64,000 bases of DNA from Pseudomonas citrullilanati (GTDB lineage: Bacteria; Pseudomonadota; Gammaproteobacteria; Pseudomonadales; Pseudomonadaceae), in assembly GCF_030580855.1 (NCBI RefSeq), contig NZ_JAUQOP010000029.1, positions 1-64,000 on the forward strand, written 5' to 3'. Positions 26,509 to 35,238 of the stretch are shown piece by piece. Under the pieces are notes generated by a model. It was not told the DNA's origin. It searched no databases and saw nothing but the letters and a program-made list of their open reading frames with translations. Position numbers and translations under genes: made by a program. The first letter of the stretch is position 1; the number at the start of each line of letters is the position of its first letter.

Positions 26509-27600
26509 GTGGCGCTCAATAGCATCGAAGAACTGGTCGAAGACATCCGCCAAGGCAAGATGGTCATCCTCATGGATGACGAAGACCGCGAGAACGAAGG
26601 CGACCTGATCATGGCCGCCGAATGCTGCAAGGCCGAGCACATCAACTTCATGGCCAAGCACGCCCGTGGCCTGATCTGCATGCCGATGACCCGCGAGCGC
26701 TGCGAATTGCTGAAGCTGCCGCTGATGGCACCACGCAACGGTTCCGGCTTCGGCACCAAGTTCACCGTGTCCATCGAGGCCGCCGAGGGCGTGACCACCG
26801 GGATCTCCGCCGCCGACCGTGCGCGCACCGTGCAGGCCGCCGCCGCGCGGGACGCCAAGGCCGAAGACATCGTCAGCCCCGGCCACATCTTCCCGCTGAT
26901 GGCCCAGGCCGGCGGCACCCTGGCCCGCGCCGGCCACACCGAAGCGGCTTGCGACCTGGCGCGCATGGCCGGTTTCGAGCCCAGCGGCGTGATCTGCGAA
27001 GTGATGAACGACGACGGCACCATGTCCCGTCGTGCCGAGCTGGAGGCGTTCGCCGCCGAGCACGACATCAAGATCGGCACCATCGCCGACCTGATCCACT
27101 ACCGGATGATCCACGAACGTACCGTTCAGCGGATTGCCGAGCAGCCACTGGACAGCGAACTGGGCCAGTTCAACCTGGTGACCTACCGTGATTCGGTGGA
27201 AGGCGACGTGCACATGGCCCTGACCCTGGGCACCGTCTGCGCCGACGAGCCGACCCTGGTGCGGGTACACAACATGGACCCGCTGCGCGACCTGTTGATG
27301 GTCAAGCAGCCCGGCCGCTGGAGCCTGCGGGCCGCCATGGCGGCGGTGGCCGAGGCTGGCAGCGGGGTGGTGCTGCTGCTCGGGCACCCGCTCGATGGTG
27401 ATGTGCTGCTGGCGCACATCCGCGAAACCGGCGACCAGACGGCGGTGAAAAAACCGACCACCTACAGCATCGTCGGCGCCGGCTCGCAGATCCTTCGCGA
27501 CCTGGGCGTGCGTAAAATGCGCCTGATGAGCGCACCGATGAAGTTCAATGCGATATCCGGTTTCGATCTGGAAGTTGTAGAATACGTGCCCTCCGAATAA
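26509..27600 (+). CDS. ribBA: RibBA: DHBP synthase with degenerate GTP cyclohydrolase II domain
   Basis: A 363-residue protein. The N-terminal DHBP synthase (about 1-200) is intact: DDEDRENEGDL acidic loop, HARGLICMPM, GSGFGTKFTVSIEA, TTGISAADRA, GHIFPLMAQAGG and GHTEAA. The C-terminal RibA-like half lacks the zinc motif CDCG and the other catalytic Cys, so it should not cyclise GTP. A separate active ribA lies at 31243. The start is GTG with AAGGGGG upstream. It makes 3,4-dihydroxy-2-butanone 4-phosphate; the dead half may be structural. Confidence 0.93.
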   Translation: MALNSIEELVEDIRQGKMVILMDDEDRENEGDLIMAAECCKAEHINFMAKHARGLICMPMTRERCELLKLPLMAPRNGSGFGTKFTVSIEAAEGVTTGISAADRARTVQAAAARDAKAEDIVSPGHIFPLMAQAGGTLARAGHTEAACDLARMAGFEPSGVICEVMNDDGTMSRRAELEAFAAEHDIKIGTIADLIHYRMIHERTVQRIAEQPLDSELGQFNLVTYRDSVEGDVHMALTLGTVCADEPTLVRVHNMDPLRDLLMVKQPGRWSLRAAMAAVAEAGSGVVLLLGHPLDGDVLLAHIRETGDQTAVKKPTTYSIVGAGSQILRDLGVRKMRLMSAPMKFNAISGFDLEVVEYVPSE

Positions 27601-27644
27601 TGGCCCGCGGATTCGGCATTATTGTTCAGGCTTGTCAGATCATC

Positions 27645-27733
27645 GTGGCGAGGGGATTTATCCCCGCTGGACTGCGCAGCAGTCCCAAAAAAGGGCTGCT
27701 TTGCAGCCCCACGGGGATAAATCCCCTCGCCAC
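27645..27733. repeat. family B palindromic repeat pair
   Basis: Compact inverted pair (GTGGCGAGGGGATTTATCCC and complement) with GGACTGCGCAGCAGTCC and GGGCTGCTTTGCAGCCC arms. It lies between ribBA and ribH, inside the otherwise continuous riboflavin gene run. Confidence 0.88.
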
Positions 27734-27799
27734 AGAAGATGTGCAAGTGAACGATATGCCGGGATTTGCGGTGCAGTATTCGTGGCTAAATATCATTGA

Positions 27800-27837
27800 G
27801 GAGCGCGTACCAAACGCGCTCCGGCTCTTTAAGAGAA
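27800..27837 (+). promoter_or_regulatory. leader hairpins before ribH
   Basis: GGAGCGCG (27800-27807) pairs with CGCGCTCC (27815-27822) over a 7-base loop. CTCTTTAAGAG follows at 27825-27835, a second small dyad running into the ribosome-binding site. No T-run follows, so this is not an intrinsic terminator. It is far too short to be an FMN riboswitch. Confidence 0.45.
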
Positions 27838-27844
27838 CTGACGA

Positions 27845-28321
27845 ATGACCCTGAAGACCATCGAAGGTACCTTCATCGCCCCTAAAGGCCGCTATGCTCT
27901 GGTAGTCGGTCGTTTCAACAGCTTCGTGGTTGAAAGCCTGGTTGGCGGTGCGGTCGATGCCCTGGTTCGCCATGGCGTGAGCGAAAGCGACATCACCATC
28001 ATCCGTGCGCCTGGCGCCTTCGAAATTCCGCTGGTTGCGCAGAAAGTCGCCCAGAAAGGCGAATATGCAGCGATCATCGCCCTGGGCGCGGTCATTCGTG
28101 GCGGTACCCCGCACTTCGAATACGTGGCCGGCGAATGCACCAAGGGGCTGGCCCAGGTGTCCATGGAGTTCGGCGTGCCCGTCGCCTTCGGCGTGCTGAC
28201 GGTCGATTCCATCGAGCAAGCCATCGAGCGTTCCGGCACCAAGGCCGGTAACAAAGGTGCCGAAGCGGCCCTGTCCGCCCTGGAAATGGTCAGCCTGCTG
28301 GCGCAGTTGGAGGCCAAGTGA
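27845..28321 (+). CDS. ribH: 6,7-dimethyl-8-ribityllumazine synthase
   Basis: A 158-residue lumazine synthase that condenses the RibD product with the RibB product. Typical features are [53 protein letters not shown] with the substrate loop, and [21 protein letters not shown]. Icosahedral 60-mers are usual. P. aeruginosa calls this ribE (PA4053). The last codons overlap the nusB GTG start as GTGA, a coupling common in Pseudomonas. Confidence 0.96.
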   Translation: MTLKTIEGTFIAPKGRYALVVGRFNSFVVESLVGGAVDALVRHGVSESDITIIRAPGAFEIPLVAQKVAQKGEYAAIIALGAVIRGGTPHFEYVAGECTKGLAQVSMEFGVPVAFGVLTVDSIEQAIERSGTKAGNKGAEAALSALEMVSLLAQLEAK

Positions 28322-28818
28322 TTAGCGACGAAAGCGATCGTTTCAACCCGCGCGATCCCAAGCCCGCCGATGCCGGCAAGCCGTCGAAAAGCGCCAAGCG
28401 CCGCGAAGCCCGTCAGCTCGCGACCCAGGCGCTGTATCAATGGCACATGGCCAAGCAGTCGCTGAACGAGATCGAAGCGCAGTTCCGGGTCGACAACGAT
28501 TTCAGTGATGTCGATGGCGCCTACTTCCGTGAAATCCTCCACGGGGTGCCGCAGTTCAAGACCGAAATCGACACCGCGCTCGCGCCGTGCCTGGACCTGA
28601 CCATCGAAGAGCTGGACCCGGTCGAACTGGCGGTCTTGCGCCTGTCCACCTGGGAACTGCTCAAGCGCGTCGACGTTCCGTACCGCGTGGTGATCAACGA
28701 GGGGATCGAGCTGGCGAAGGTCTTCGGTTCCACCGACGGCCACAAGTTCGTCAACGGCGTCCTCGACAAGCTGGCCCCGCGCCTGCGTGAAGCTGAAGTG
28801 AAGGCGTTCAAGCGCTGA
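28318..28818 (+). CDS. nusB: transcription antitermination factor NusB
   Basis: A 166-residue all-helical protein that binds boxA RNA with NusE during rRNA transcription. A charged N-terminal extension precedes [16 protein letters not shown]. The C-terminal signature is [44 protein letters not shown]. The GTG start overlaps the ribH stop. Confidence 0.96.
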   Translation: MISDESDRFNPRDPKPADAGKPSKSAKRREARQLATQALYQWHMAKQSLNEIEAQFRVDNDFSDVDGAYFREILHGVPQFKTEIDTALAPCLDLTIEELDPVELAVLRLSTWELLKRVDVPYRVVINEGIELAKVFGSTDGHKFVNGVLDKLAPRLREAEVKAFKR

Positions 28819-28897
28819 TTGGCGCTTGTGCCGCGTGTCCGGTCTCGCCAGCAGGCGCCGCCAGAAAATGAACAGCGTTGGTGAGACAGGGCACCCG

Positions 28898-29863
28898 ATG
28901 GGCGAGTTTGAGCTGATCCGTAATTACTTCGCCGCCGCGCCCTGCGCGCAAGGCGGCGAAGGCGTTGCGCTGGGGATTGGCGACGACTGCGCCTTGCTGG
29001 CCGTTCCTTCCGGGGAACAGTTGGCGGTGTCCACCGACACCCTGGTGGCCGGTGTGCATTTTCCAGACCCTTGCGACCCGTTCCTGCTCGGCCAGCGCTC
29101 GCTGGCCGTGGCGGTCAGCGACCTGGCCGCCATGGGCGCCACCCCCGTTGCCTTTACCCTTGCCCTGACCCTGCCGACGGTGACCGCCGATTGGCTGCTG
29201 GCCTATGCCCGCGGCTTGAACCAGATGGCCCAGGCCTGTGGCGTGGCGCTGGTGGGCGGCGACACCACGCGGGGGCCGTTGAGCCTGACCCTGACGGTGT
29301 TTGGCCGGGTGCCCAACGGCCAGGCCCTGACCCGTGGTGGCGCGCAGCCAGGCGATCTGCTCTGTGTCGGCGGCGAACTGGGCAATGCCGCTGGCGCCTT
29401 GCCGCTGGTGCTCGGCGAGCGCACGGCCGATCCCGCTGTCGCCGAGCCCCTGTTGGCGCACTACTGGTCACCCCGGCCGCAACTCGAGCTGGGCCAGGCG
29501 CTGCGGGGCAAGGCCCGTGCGGCGATGGACATCTCCGATGGCCTGCTGGCCGATTGCGGGCATATTGCCCTGGCCTCCGCCGTGGCCATTCAGGTTGAAC
29601 AGGCGCGCCTGCCGTTGTCCAAGGCTTTAGTGGCGTTGCTTGGCGCACCGCACGCGGCGCAGGCGGCCCTCAGTGGTGGCGACGATTACGTGCTGCTGTT
29701 TACGCTGCCACCGACCGAGTTGCCGGCGCTGCAAGCCGAAGGCTGGCCGATCCATGTGATCGGCAGCGTCGCGGCGGGCCAGGGGGTGGCGCTGGTCGAC
29801 CCCCACGGACAAGACATCACCCCGCAGGTCCGGGGCTACCAACATTTTCGGGAGACACCGTGA
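28898..29863 (+). CDS. thiL: thiamine-phosphate kinase
   Basis: A 321-residue enzyme converting thiamine phosphate to the pyrophosphate cofactor. PurM-like motifs are GIGDDCALL, STDTLVAGVHF, VAVSDLAAMGATP, GGDTTRGP, MDISDGLLADCGH and SGGDDYVLLF. The ATG at 28898 matches the family N-terminus (GEFELIRNYF); the frame opens further upstream without a ribosome-binding site. The stop overlaps the pgpA GTG by 4 bases. Confidence 0.95.
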   Translation: MGEFELIRNYFAAAPCAQGGEGVALGIGDDCALLAVPSGEQLAVSTDTLVAGVHFPDPCDPFLLGQRSLAVAVSDLAAMGATPVAFTLALTLPTVTADWLLAYARGLNQMAQACGVALVGGDTTRGPLSLTLTVFGRVPNGQALTRGGAQPGDLLCVGGELGNAAGALPLVLGERTADPAVAEPLLAHYWSPRPQLELGQALRGKARAAMDISDGLLADCGHIALASAVAIQVEQARLPLSKALVALLGAPHAAQAALSGGDDYVLLFTLPPTELPALQAEGWPIHVIGSVAAGQGVALVDPHGQDITPQVRGYQHFRETP

Positions 29864-30363
29864 CAGATCATCCCAACCAGGTCCCGGCCGAGTTCGTTCC
29901 GCCGTCGGTCTGGCGCAATCCCTGGCATTTCATGGCATTCGGCTTCGGTTCGGGTACCTTGCCCAAGGCTCCGGGCACCTGGGGCTCGCTGGTTGCGCTA
30001 CCCTTCATACCGTTGTGGCAGATGTTGCCGGACTGGGGCTACTGGCTGATGCTGGGCATCACCATGCTGTTTGGCTTCTGGCTCTGTGGCAAAGTGGCGG
30101 ATGACCTGCGGGTGCACGATCATGAAGGCATCGTCTGGGACGAAATGGTCGGCATGTGGATCACCCTCTGGCTGGTGCCGGAAGGCTGGTACTGGCTGGT
30201 AGCGGGTTTCCTGGTGTTTCGCTTCTTCGATATCCTCAAGCCGTGGCCGATCCGCTGGATCGACCGGCATGTACACGGAGGGGTCGGTATCATGCTCGAC
30301 GATGTCCTGGCCGGGGTCTTCGCCTGGCTGGCAATGCAAGGATTGGTGTGGTGTTTCACCTGA
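29860..30363 (+). CDS. pgpA: phosphatidylglycerophosphatase A
   Basis: A 167-residue membrane phosphatase making phosphatidylglycerol. It has the family segments GSGTLPKAPGTWGSL, then HDHEGIVWDEMVGMW with conserved acids, and about four membrane spans. The GTG start overlaps thiL and follows GGGAGA. The nusB-thiL-pgpA order is conserved across gammaproteobacteria. Confidence 0.95.
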   Translation: MTDHPNQVPAEFVPPSVWRNPWHFMAFGFGSGTLPKAPGTWGSLVALPFIPLWQMLPDWGYWLMLGITMLFGFWLCGKVADDLRVHDHEGIVWDEMVGMWITLWLVPEGWYWLVAGFLVFRFFDILKPWPIRWIDRHVHGGVGIMLDDVLAGVFAWLAMQGLVWCFT

Positions 30364-30374
30364 GGGAACCAGGA

Positions 30375-31133
30375 ATGGGCGTAAGCCGCGCACTACTGCT
30401 GTTGCTGTGTCTGGGGGCCTGCCTCGGTGTGCGGGCGGCCGACCTGGCGCCGCTGCCGGGCAAGATCCGCACGGCCAGCGAGGAGTGGGCCAATTACACC
30501 CAGGCCGATGGCCAGGGCATGGCCTGGGACATCCTGCGCGAGGTCTTCGAGCCGGAAGGCGTCAAGCTGGAGGTCCGCAGCGTACCGTACACCCGCTCGA
30601 TCGGGTTGGTGCAGCGCGGTGAAGTCGACGCGCAGGTGGGCGCCTACCGCGACGAATCCGAAGGCTTGCTCTACCCCCATTGGCACTACGACGTCGATCA
30701 CATCTATGCCCTGGGGCTGGCCTCCAAGCCGTCACCCACGCTGACGACCATTGGTAACTACCGCCTGGTGTGGATGCGTGGCTACGGATACAACAGCTAC
30801 CTGCCCAATATCCGCCGCTTCAATGAAATCCACCGGGCGGTGGGAATCCTGCCAATGCTGGCCCATGACCGTGCCGATTTCTATATCGATGCGCTGATGG
30901 AGATCCAGCAGGTGCTCGCCAAGGCCGACAATCCCCAGCAGTACAAGCTTTCGCCGCTGATCAACCTGCCGCTCTACCTGGGCTTCGCCGACACCGAGAG
31001 CGGGCGGGCCTTGCGCGCGCTGTACGACCGGCGCATGGAGGTGCTGGTCAAGAGCGGCAAGTTGAAACCGATTTTCGAACGTTGGAAACAACCCTATCCG
31101 TTCGACGAGAATGGCAACCCACCGAAACCTTGA
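30375..31133 (+). CDS. periplasmic solute-binding-like protein (SBP family 3)
   Basis: A 252-residue exported protein with a signal peptide (ALLLLLCLGACLGVRA). It has a type II periplasmic-binding fold resembling amino-acid-binding proteins: GKIRTASEEWANYTQADGQG, ILREVFEPEGVKLEV, YTRSIGLVQRGEVDAQVGAY and the C-terminal KSGKLKPIFERW. No ABC membrane partner is adjacent. It may be an orphan sensor- or enzyme-like member. The gap from pgpA is 11 bases, so it is probably co-transcribed. Confidence 0.82.
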   Translation: MGVSRALLLLLCLGACLGVRAADLAPLPGKIRTASEEWANYTQADGQGMAWDILREVFEPEGVKLEVRSVPYTRSIGLVQRGEVDAQVGAYRDESEGLLYPHWHYDVDHIYALGLASKPSPTLTTIGNYRLVWMRGYGYNSYLPNIRRFNEIHRAVGILPMLAHDRADFYIDALMEIQQVLAKADNPQQYKLSPLINLPLYLGFADTESGRALRALYDRRMEVLVKSGKLKPIFERWKQPYPFDENGNPPKP

Positions 31134-31242
31134 TCAAACTTTTCGATGGTGATGCCCGACAATTCAGCCTAAGCGTCCGTCTTGACGTGCTGTTACAATG
31201 CCCGCCTCTGCGAAACTCCAGTACTAGATCAGGAGCACACCG

Positions 31243-31860
31243 GTGCCTGTCGTTTTTGTTGCCGCTTCCAAGCTGCCAACGCCCTTTGCGCAATTCACCA
31301 TGCATGGTTTTCTCGATGAAGCCACCGGCCGCGAGCACGTCGTGCTGAGCCTGGGTGATTTCGCCGATGGCGCGCCGGTGCTCGGCCGCCTGCATTCCGA
31401 ATGCCTGACGGGCGACGCCTTGTTCAGCCAGCGCTGCGATTGCGGTTCGCAACTCGAGGCGGCCTTGCAGGCGATTGCCCGCGAAGGCCGTGGCGTATTG
31501 CTCTACCTGCGCCAGGAAGGGCGAGGCATTGGCTTGCTGAACAAGATCCGCGCCTATGAGCTGCAAGACGGCGGCGCGGACACCGTCGAGGCCAACGAGC
31601 GCCTCGGCTTCGCCGCCGACCTGCGTGACTACAGCATCTGCCAGCCGATGCTCGAACACCTGGGCGTCACCTCCCTGCGGTTGATGACCAACAACCCGCG
31701 CAAGGTCAAGGCGTTGACCGACATGGGCATCGTGGTGGCCGAGCGCGTGCCGCTGCACACCGGTCATAACCCCCACAACAAACTGTACCTGGCGACCAAG
31801 GCCAGCAAGCTCGACCACATGATGGGCAACGAGCACCAGGGCGAGGTCGACCGGGCGTGA
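31243..31860 (+). CDS. ribA: GTP cyclohydrolase II
   Basis: A 205-residue enzyme opening GTP to start riboflavin synthesis. The full active site is visible: [21 protein letters not shown] with the zinc cysteines, [25 protein letters not shown], and the [10 protein letters not shown] finish. The GTG start follows AGGAG by 7 bases. It supplies the activity that the RibBA C-terminal half has lost. The stop overlaps the next gene as GTGA. Confidence 0.96.
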   Translation: MPVVFVAASKLPTPFAQFTMHGFLDEATGREHVVLSLGDFADGAPVLGRLHSECLTGDALFSQRCDCGSQLEAALQAIAREGRGVLLYLRQEGRGIGLLNKIRAYELQDGGADTVEANERLGFAADLRDYSICQPMLEHLGVTSLRLMTNNPRKVKALTDMGIVVAERVPLHTGHNPHNKLYLATKASKLDHMMGNEHQGEVDRA

Positions 31861-32276
31861 CGCGGGGTCAGGTCCGGCGGCGGCTGTCCGTCAGTTGGTG
31901 GCAGTACCTGGCCCTGGCTTTGCTGCCGTTGTTCGTGATCAATGCGGTCTTCGGCCAGGGCGAGGCGATCCTGCCGGTGCTGGCGATGCCGCTGTTCATC
32001 GCGGGCGTGGCGTCGATGTTTGTCAGCCTGCGCTTCTTCGGCCCCTACAAGAACGCCTTGATCGCCACCCAGAAGGCCCTCGACACGGCGGATGAGCCCC
32101 AGGCCTGGATTGCCCTGGCGGCCCGTCGGCGTGCTGCGCTGCTGGTCGCCGCGCTCCCGGCCTGGGTCGGGGCGCTGGCGGTGTTCGTCGGCCTCGAAGC
32201 GGTACCGTTGATGCTGCTGGCGTTGTCCACCGCCGTGCTGTTCTACCTGTACCGCATCCCGCGCCAGCTCGGCTGA
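31857..32276 (+). CDS. small inner-membrane protein, unknown function
   Basis: A 139-residue protein with about four hydrophobic segments in two pairs: [20 protein letters not shown] and [20 protein letters not shown], then [20 protein letters not shown] and [17 protein letters not shown]. No family function is recognised. It corresponds in position to PA4046. The GTG start overlaps ribA by 4 bases, and the stop shares one base with the BtuF-like start. Confidence 0.78.
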   Translation: MTRGQVRRRLSVSWWQYLALALLPLFVINAVFGQGEAILPVLAMPLFIAGVASMFVSLRFFGPYKNALIATQKALDTADEPQAWIALAARRRAALLVAALPAWVGALAVFVGLEAVPLMLLALSTAVLFYLYRIPRQLG

Positions 32277-33061
32277 TGCGTCGCTGGCTGGCGATCCTGC
32301 TGCTGGCCGCCAGCGCTTCCACGCCGGCGGCCCAGCGGGTGGTCAGCCTGGCGCCTTCATTATCGGAAATCATGGTCGAGCTGGACTCCGCCGACCTGCT
32401 GGTGGGGGTGCTGGACGGCGGTGAGCGTCCCGCCGCGCTGGCGAGCCTGCCTTCGGTAGGCCGTTACGGGCAGTTGGACATGGAGCGCCTGCTCAGCCTC
32501 AAGCCCGATCTGCTCCTGCTCTGGCCCGGCAGTGTCGGGCCGGCCCAGCGCGAACAGCTGAAGGGCCTGGGCATGACCGTCCATGTCGCCGACCCCCACG
32601 ACCTTGACCAATTGATCGCGCAGATCGAAACCATCGCCGCGCAGCTTGGCCGTCCGGAACGCGGCGTGCGGCGGGCGGCGCAGTTGCGCGAGCGTCTGGC
32701 GGGCCTGCGCCAACGCTACCGGCGCGATCCGCCGTTGCCGGTGTTCTATCAGGTCTGGGATCGGCCGTTGTACACCGTCGGCGGTGGGCAGATCATCAGC
32801 GATGCCCTGGCCGCGTGCGGCGCCCGCAATATCTTCGCCGACCTCAGCCTGCCGGCGCCGCAAGTGAGCGTGGAATCGGTGTTGCAGCGCAAGCCGCAGG
32901 CCATCCTGGCCACGGAACAGGCGCAGCTCGATGCCTGGAAGGCCTGGCCGGTGGCGCAGGGGCGGTTGTTGCTGGTGGCCGACAAAGGACTGGAGCGGCC
33001 CAGTGGGCAGATGATCGAGGCGACCGCCAGGTTGTGCGCGTTGATTGCGCCGGACCGATAG
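32276..33061 (+). CDS. BtuF-like cobalamin-binding periplasmic protein
   Basis: A 261-residue class III solute-binding protein. A signal peptide (LAILLLAASASTPAA) is followed by VVSLAPSLSEIMVEL and VGRYGQLDMERLLSLKPDLLLLW, the typical BtuF/FhuD opening, with a long connecting helix and a C-terminal lobe. No BtuC or BtuD lies nearby. It is convergent with a BtuB-type receptor beyond a triple REP, which supports corrinoid uptake as the role. Confidence 0.85.
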   Translation: MRRWLAILLLAASASTPAAQRVVSLAPSLSEIMVELDSADLLVGVLDGGERPAALASLPSVGRYGQLDMERLLSLKPDLLLLWPGSVGPAQREQLKGLGMTVHVADPHDLDQLIAQIETIAAQLGRPERGVRRAAQLRERLAGLRQRYRRDPPLPVFYQVWDRPLYTVGGGQIISDALAACGARNIFADLSLPAPQVSVESVLQRKPQAILATEQAQLDAWKAWPVAQGRLLLVADKGLERPSGQMIEATARLCALIAPDR

Positions 33062-33073
33062 ACCGCGGCGCGC

Positions 33074-33180
33074 CCTTCGCGAGCAGGCTCGCTCCCACAG
33101 ATGGAAGGCGTACCCGGTGGGAGGGGGCTCGCTCCCACAGGTGGAATGCGTACCCTGTGGGAGCGAGCCTGCTCGCGAAG
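33074..33180. repeat. triple REP cluster (family A)
   Basis: Three family A copies in a row. The outer two are inverted and intact; the middle (GGTGGGAGGGGGCTCGCTCC) is degenerate. They are separated by near-identical spacers containing GGAAGGCGTACCC and GGAATGCGTACCC, which points to a local tandem duplication. Confidence 0.88.
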
Positions 33181-33208
33181 AGTCCGGCCAAGCGCTACCG
33201 ATTGTGGG

Positions 33209-35089
33209 TCAAAGCCCCGGCGTCCAAGTCACCCCGAACAACCAGGTCCGGCCTTCCTCCCGATACCCATGGTCGACCCCTTCATGGTTGTACAGCGCCC
33301 GGCTGTAGCCCTTGTCCAGCAGGTTATCCACCTTCATGTCCAGCTTCACTTCCCGGCTCAGCGCCCAGCTGCTGCGCAAGCCCAGGAGGGCATAGCCGCC
33401 CAGCGCATGTCGGTTGTTTTCATCGTCGTAGCTGCCACTCACCGCTTGCCAGGTCGCACCAAGGCTCAGCCGGTCGAATTGCCGGTCCAGGTCCAGGCTC
33501 ATGGTCCTTCGGGCGCGGCGGGCCAGGGTGTGGCCGCTGTCTCGGTCCCGTGGGTCGATGACGGCCAGGGCCAGGTTGCCTTGCCAGCCAAACAGTGCTT
33601 GCATCAGGCTCATCTCGAAACCGTTGATCCGCGCCGAAGCCACGTTCTGCGGGCGTGACTGGCTGCCAAAAATGATCGCGTCCTCCAGGTCGGTGCGGTA
33701 CAGCGAGGTCTCCAGGCGGGAGTCCTCGCTCAGTTGGCTGCGCCATTGCAGTTCATAGCTCTTGGCGGCCTCGGGAGTGAGGTCCGGGTTGCTGTAGTCC
33801 GGGTAATACAGGTCGTTGAACGTCGGTGCGCGAAAACTTTCGCTGTAGGTCAGCAGCAGGTCGTTGTCCGGCGATACCGGCAGGGCGAGGGTGCCGCTCC
33901 AACTGTTCTGGCCGCCGAACTGCTGGTTCTGGTCGCGGCGCAGGCCCAGTTCGGTGGAAAACGCCTCGGCCTGGTAGCGGTGTTGGACAAACGCGGCACG
34001 GTTCCAGCGACTGTCCTCGTCGAACGGTGTGCTGCTGTTGACCCGATCCACGTAGCCGTCGCCGCCAACGATCAGGCTGTTGTGGTCATCCAGCGTCACG
34101 TCGTTCTGCCAGGTCACGGAGTCGCGGTAGGTGTTGAACACTTCGCGGACGTCGCTGAGCTTGTCGAAGGTCTTTTCGCGATTCTCGCTGTGGCCCCATT
34201 CGAGGCGGGATGTCCAGGCGTCGTTGATCCGTCCATCCACGTAGCCGCTGAAACTGCTTACGGCAAACTCGCTGTACGGCTGCTGGGGCAGTGATTCGAA
34301 CGTGGCCGGGTCGAAGCGGCCGAATGGATTGTCGTACTCGCTCTTGCCCCGGTTATCCAGCAGGTTCAGGCCGACCTCCAGGTCGTCGGCCAGGGCATGG
34401 CTCAGGCTCAAGCTCAGCGACTGGTTGCGGTTGGCATCGTCGTCGCGGTCGCTGGGGTAGGACGCGTGGGTCCGATTGGCACCCGCGGACTCATCCAGGC
34501 TGGCGCCGAGGTTGAATCGGGTCTGTTCATCGCCGCCCGACAGGCCCAGGCTGCGCTCCCAGGTCTGGTGGCTGCCAACCCCCAGGTGCACGCGCGGTTG
34601 CAGGCCCTGGTCATGGCCGCGACGGGTAAAGATCTGGATGACCCCACCCACCGCATCGGCGCCATAGAGCACCGAGCGCGAACCGCGCAGCACTTCCACC
34701 CGTTCGATCTGATTGATGTTCAGGCGTTGCAGGTTGCTGTCGCCGGAGGTCGCGTTGCCGATGCGCTGGCCGTCCACCAGCACCAGGCTCTGGGCCGACT
34801 TGGTGCCGCGAATGTAAATCCCCGGCAGGCTGCCGCGTCCCCCCAGCGGCGCGACTTGCACCCCCGGCACGCGGCTGAGCAGGTCGCTGACACTGGCCGG
34901 TTGCAGGCGCTCGATGTCGTCGCGGGTGAAGATCGTGTTGGCGGCGCTGCTGTCATTGCGCGCCTCGACCTGGCGGTTGGCGCTGATCACGATGTCGGGC
35001 AGCTTCAGCGCCTGCTCACGCTCGAAGGTGTCGGCCAGCAGGTCAGGGGTGGGCAGCAGGGAAAGGGTGAGGGCGAGGCGCAGTTTCAT
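33209..35089 (-). CDS. btuB: TonB-dependent vitamin B12 receptor (BtuB-like)
   Basis: A 626-residue outer-membrane receptor. After a short signal peptide comes a TonB-box-like LPDIVISANR, then the plug domain (about 40-150: DDIERLQPASVSDLLSRVPG, GIYIRGTKSAQSLVLVDGQR, VEVLRGSRSVLYGADAVGG). A 22-strand barrel follows and ends WLFGVTWTPGL. The plug resembles BtuB closely. The start at 35089 follows GGAACACC. It lies behind dxs on the same strand with a REP pair between them. No cobalamin riboswitch is apparent in that gap. Confidence 0.9.
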   Translation of the reverse strand: MKLRLALTLSLLPTPDLLADTFEREQALKLPDIVISANRQVEARNDSSAANTIFTRDDIERLQPASVSDLLSRVPGVQVAPLGGRGSLPGIYIRGTKSAQSLVLVDGQRIGNATSGDSNLQRLNINQIERVEVLRGSRSVLYGADAVGGVIQIFTRRGHDQGLQPRVHLGVGSHQTWERSLGLSGGDEQTRFNLGASLDESAGANRTHASYPSDRDDDANRNQSLSLSLSHALADDLEVGLNLLDNRGKSEYDNPFGRFDPATFESLPQQPYSEFAVSSFSGYVDGRINDAWTSRLEWGHSENREKTFDKLSDVREVFNTYRDSVTWQNDVTLDDHNSLIVGGDGYVDRVNSSTPFDEDSRWNRAAFVQHRYQAEAFSTELGLRRDQNQQFGGQNSWSGTLALPVSPDNDLLLTYSESFRAPTFNDLYYPDYSNPDLTPEAAKSYELQWRSQLSEDSRLETSLYRTDLEDAIIFGSQSRPQNVASARINGFEMSLMQALFGWQGNLALAVIDPRDRDSGHTLARRARRTMSLDLDRQFDRLSLGATWQAVSGSYDDENNRHALGGYALLGLRSSWALSREVKLDMKVDNLLDKGYSRALYNHEGVDHGYREEGRTWLFGVTWTPGL

Positions 35090-35125
35090 GGGTGTTCCGT
35101 GACTATTTGATCCACACAAAACCAA

Positions 35126-35215
35126 TGTGGGAGCGGGCTTGCTCGCGAAGGCGGTGTATCAGCCAACATTAATATTGACTGACACAGCGCCTTCGCGAGC
35201 AAGCCCGCTCCCACA
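35126..35215. repeat. REP pair (family A)
   Basis: Inverted copies TGTGGGAGCGGGCTTGCTCG and complement, with the AACATTAATATTGACTGA spacer also seen at other loci, between dxs and btuB. Confidence 0.9.
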
Positions 35216-35238
35216 AGGGGGCCGCGGTGCTTGAAAAA

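Noticed and set aside
27601-27844. FMN riboswitch before ribH
   Set aside because: The gap holds a family B repeat and a single short hairpin; the multi-stem RFN core sequences are absent. None was seen before ribE either.
35090-35238. Cobalamin riboswitch before btuB
   Set aside because: The gap is mostly a REP pair, leaving too little room and no B12-box-like core.
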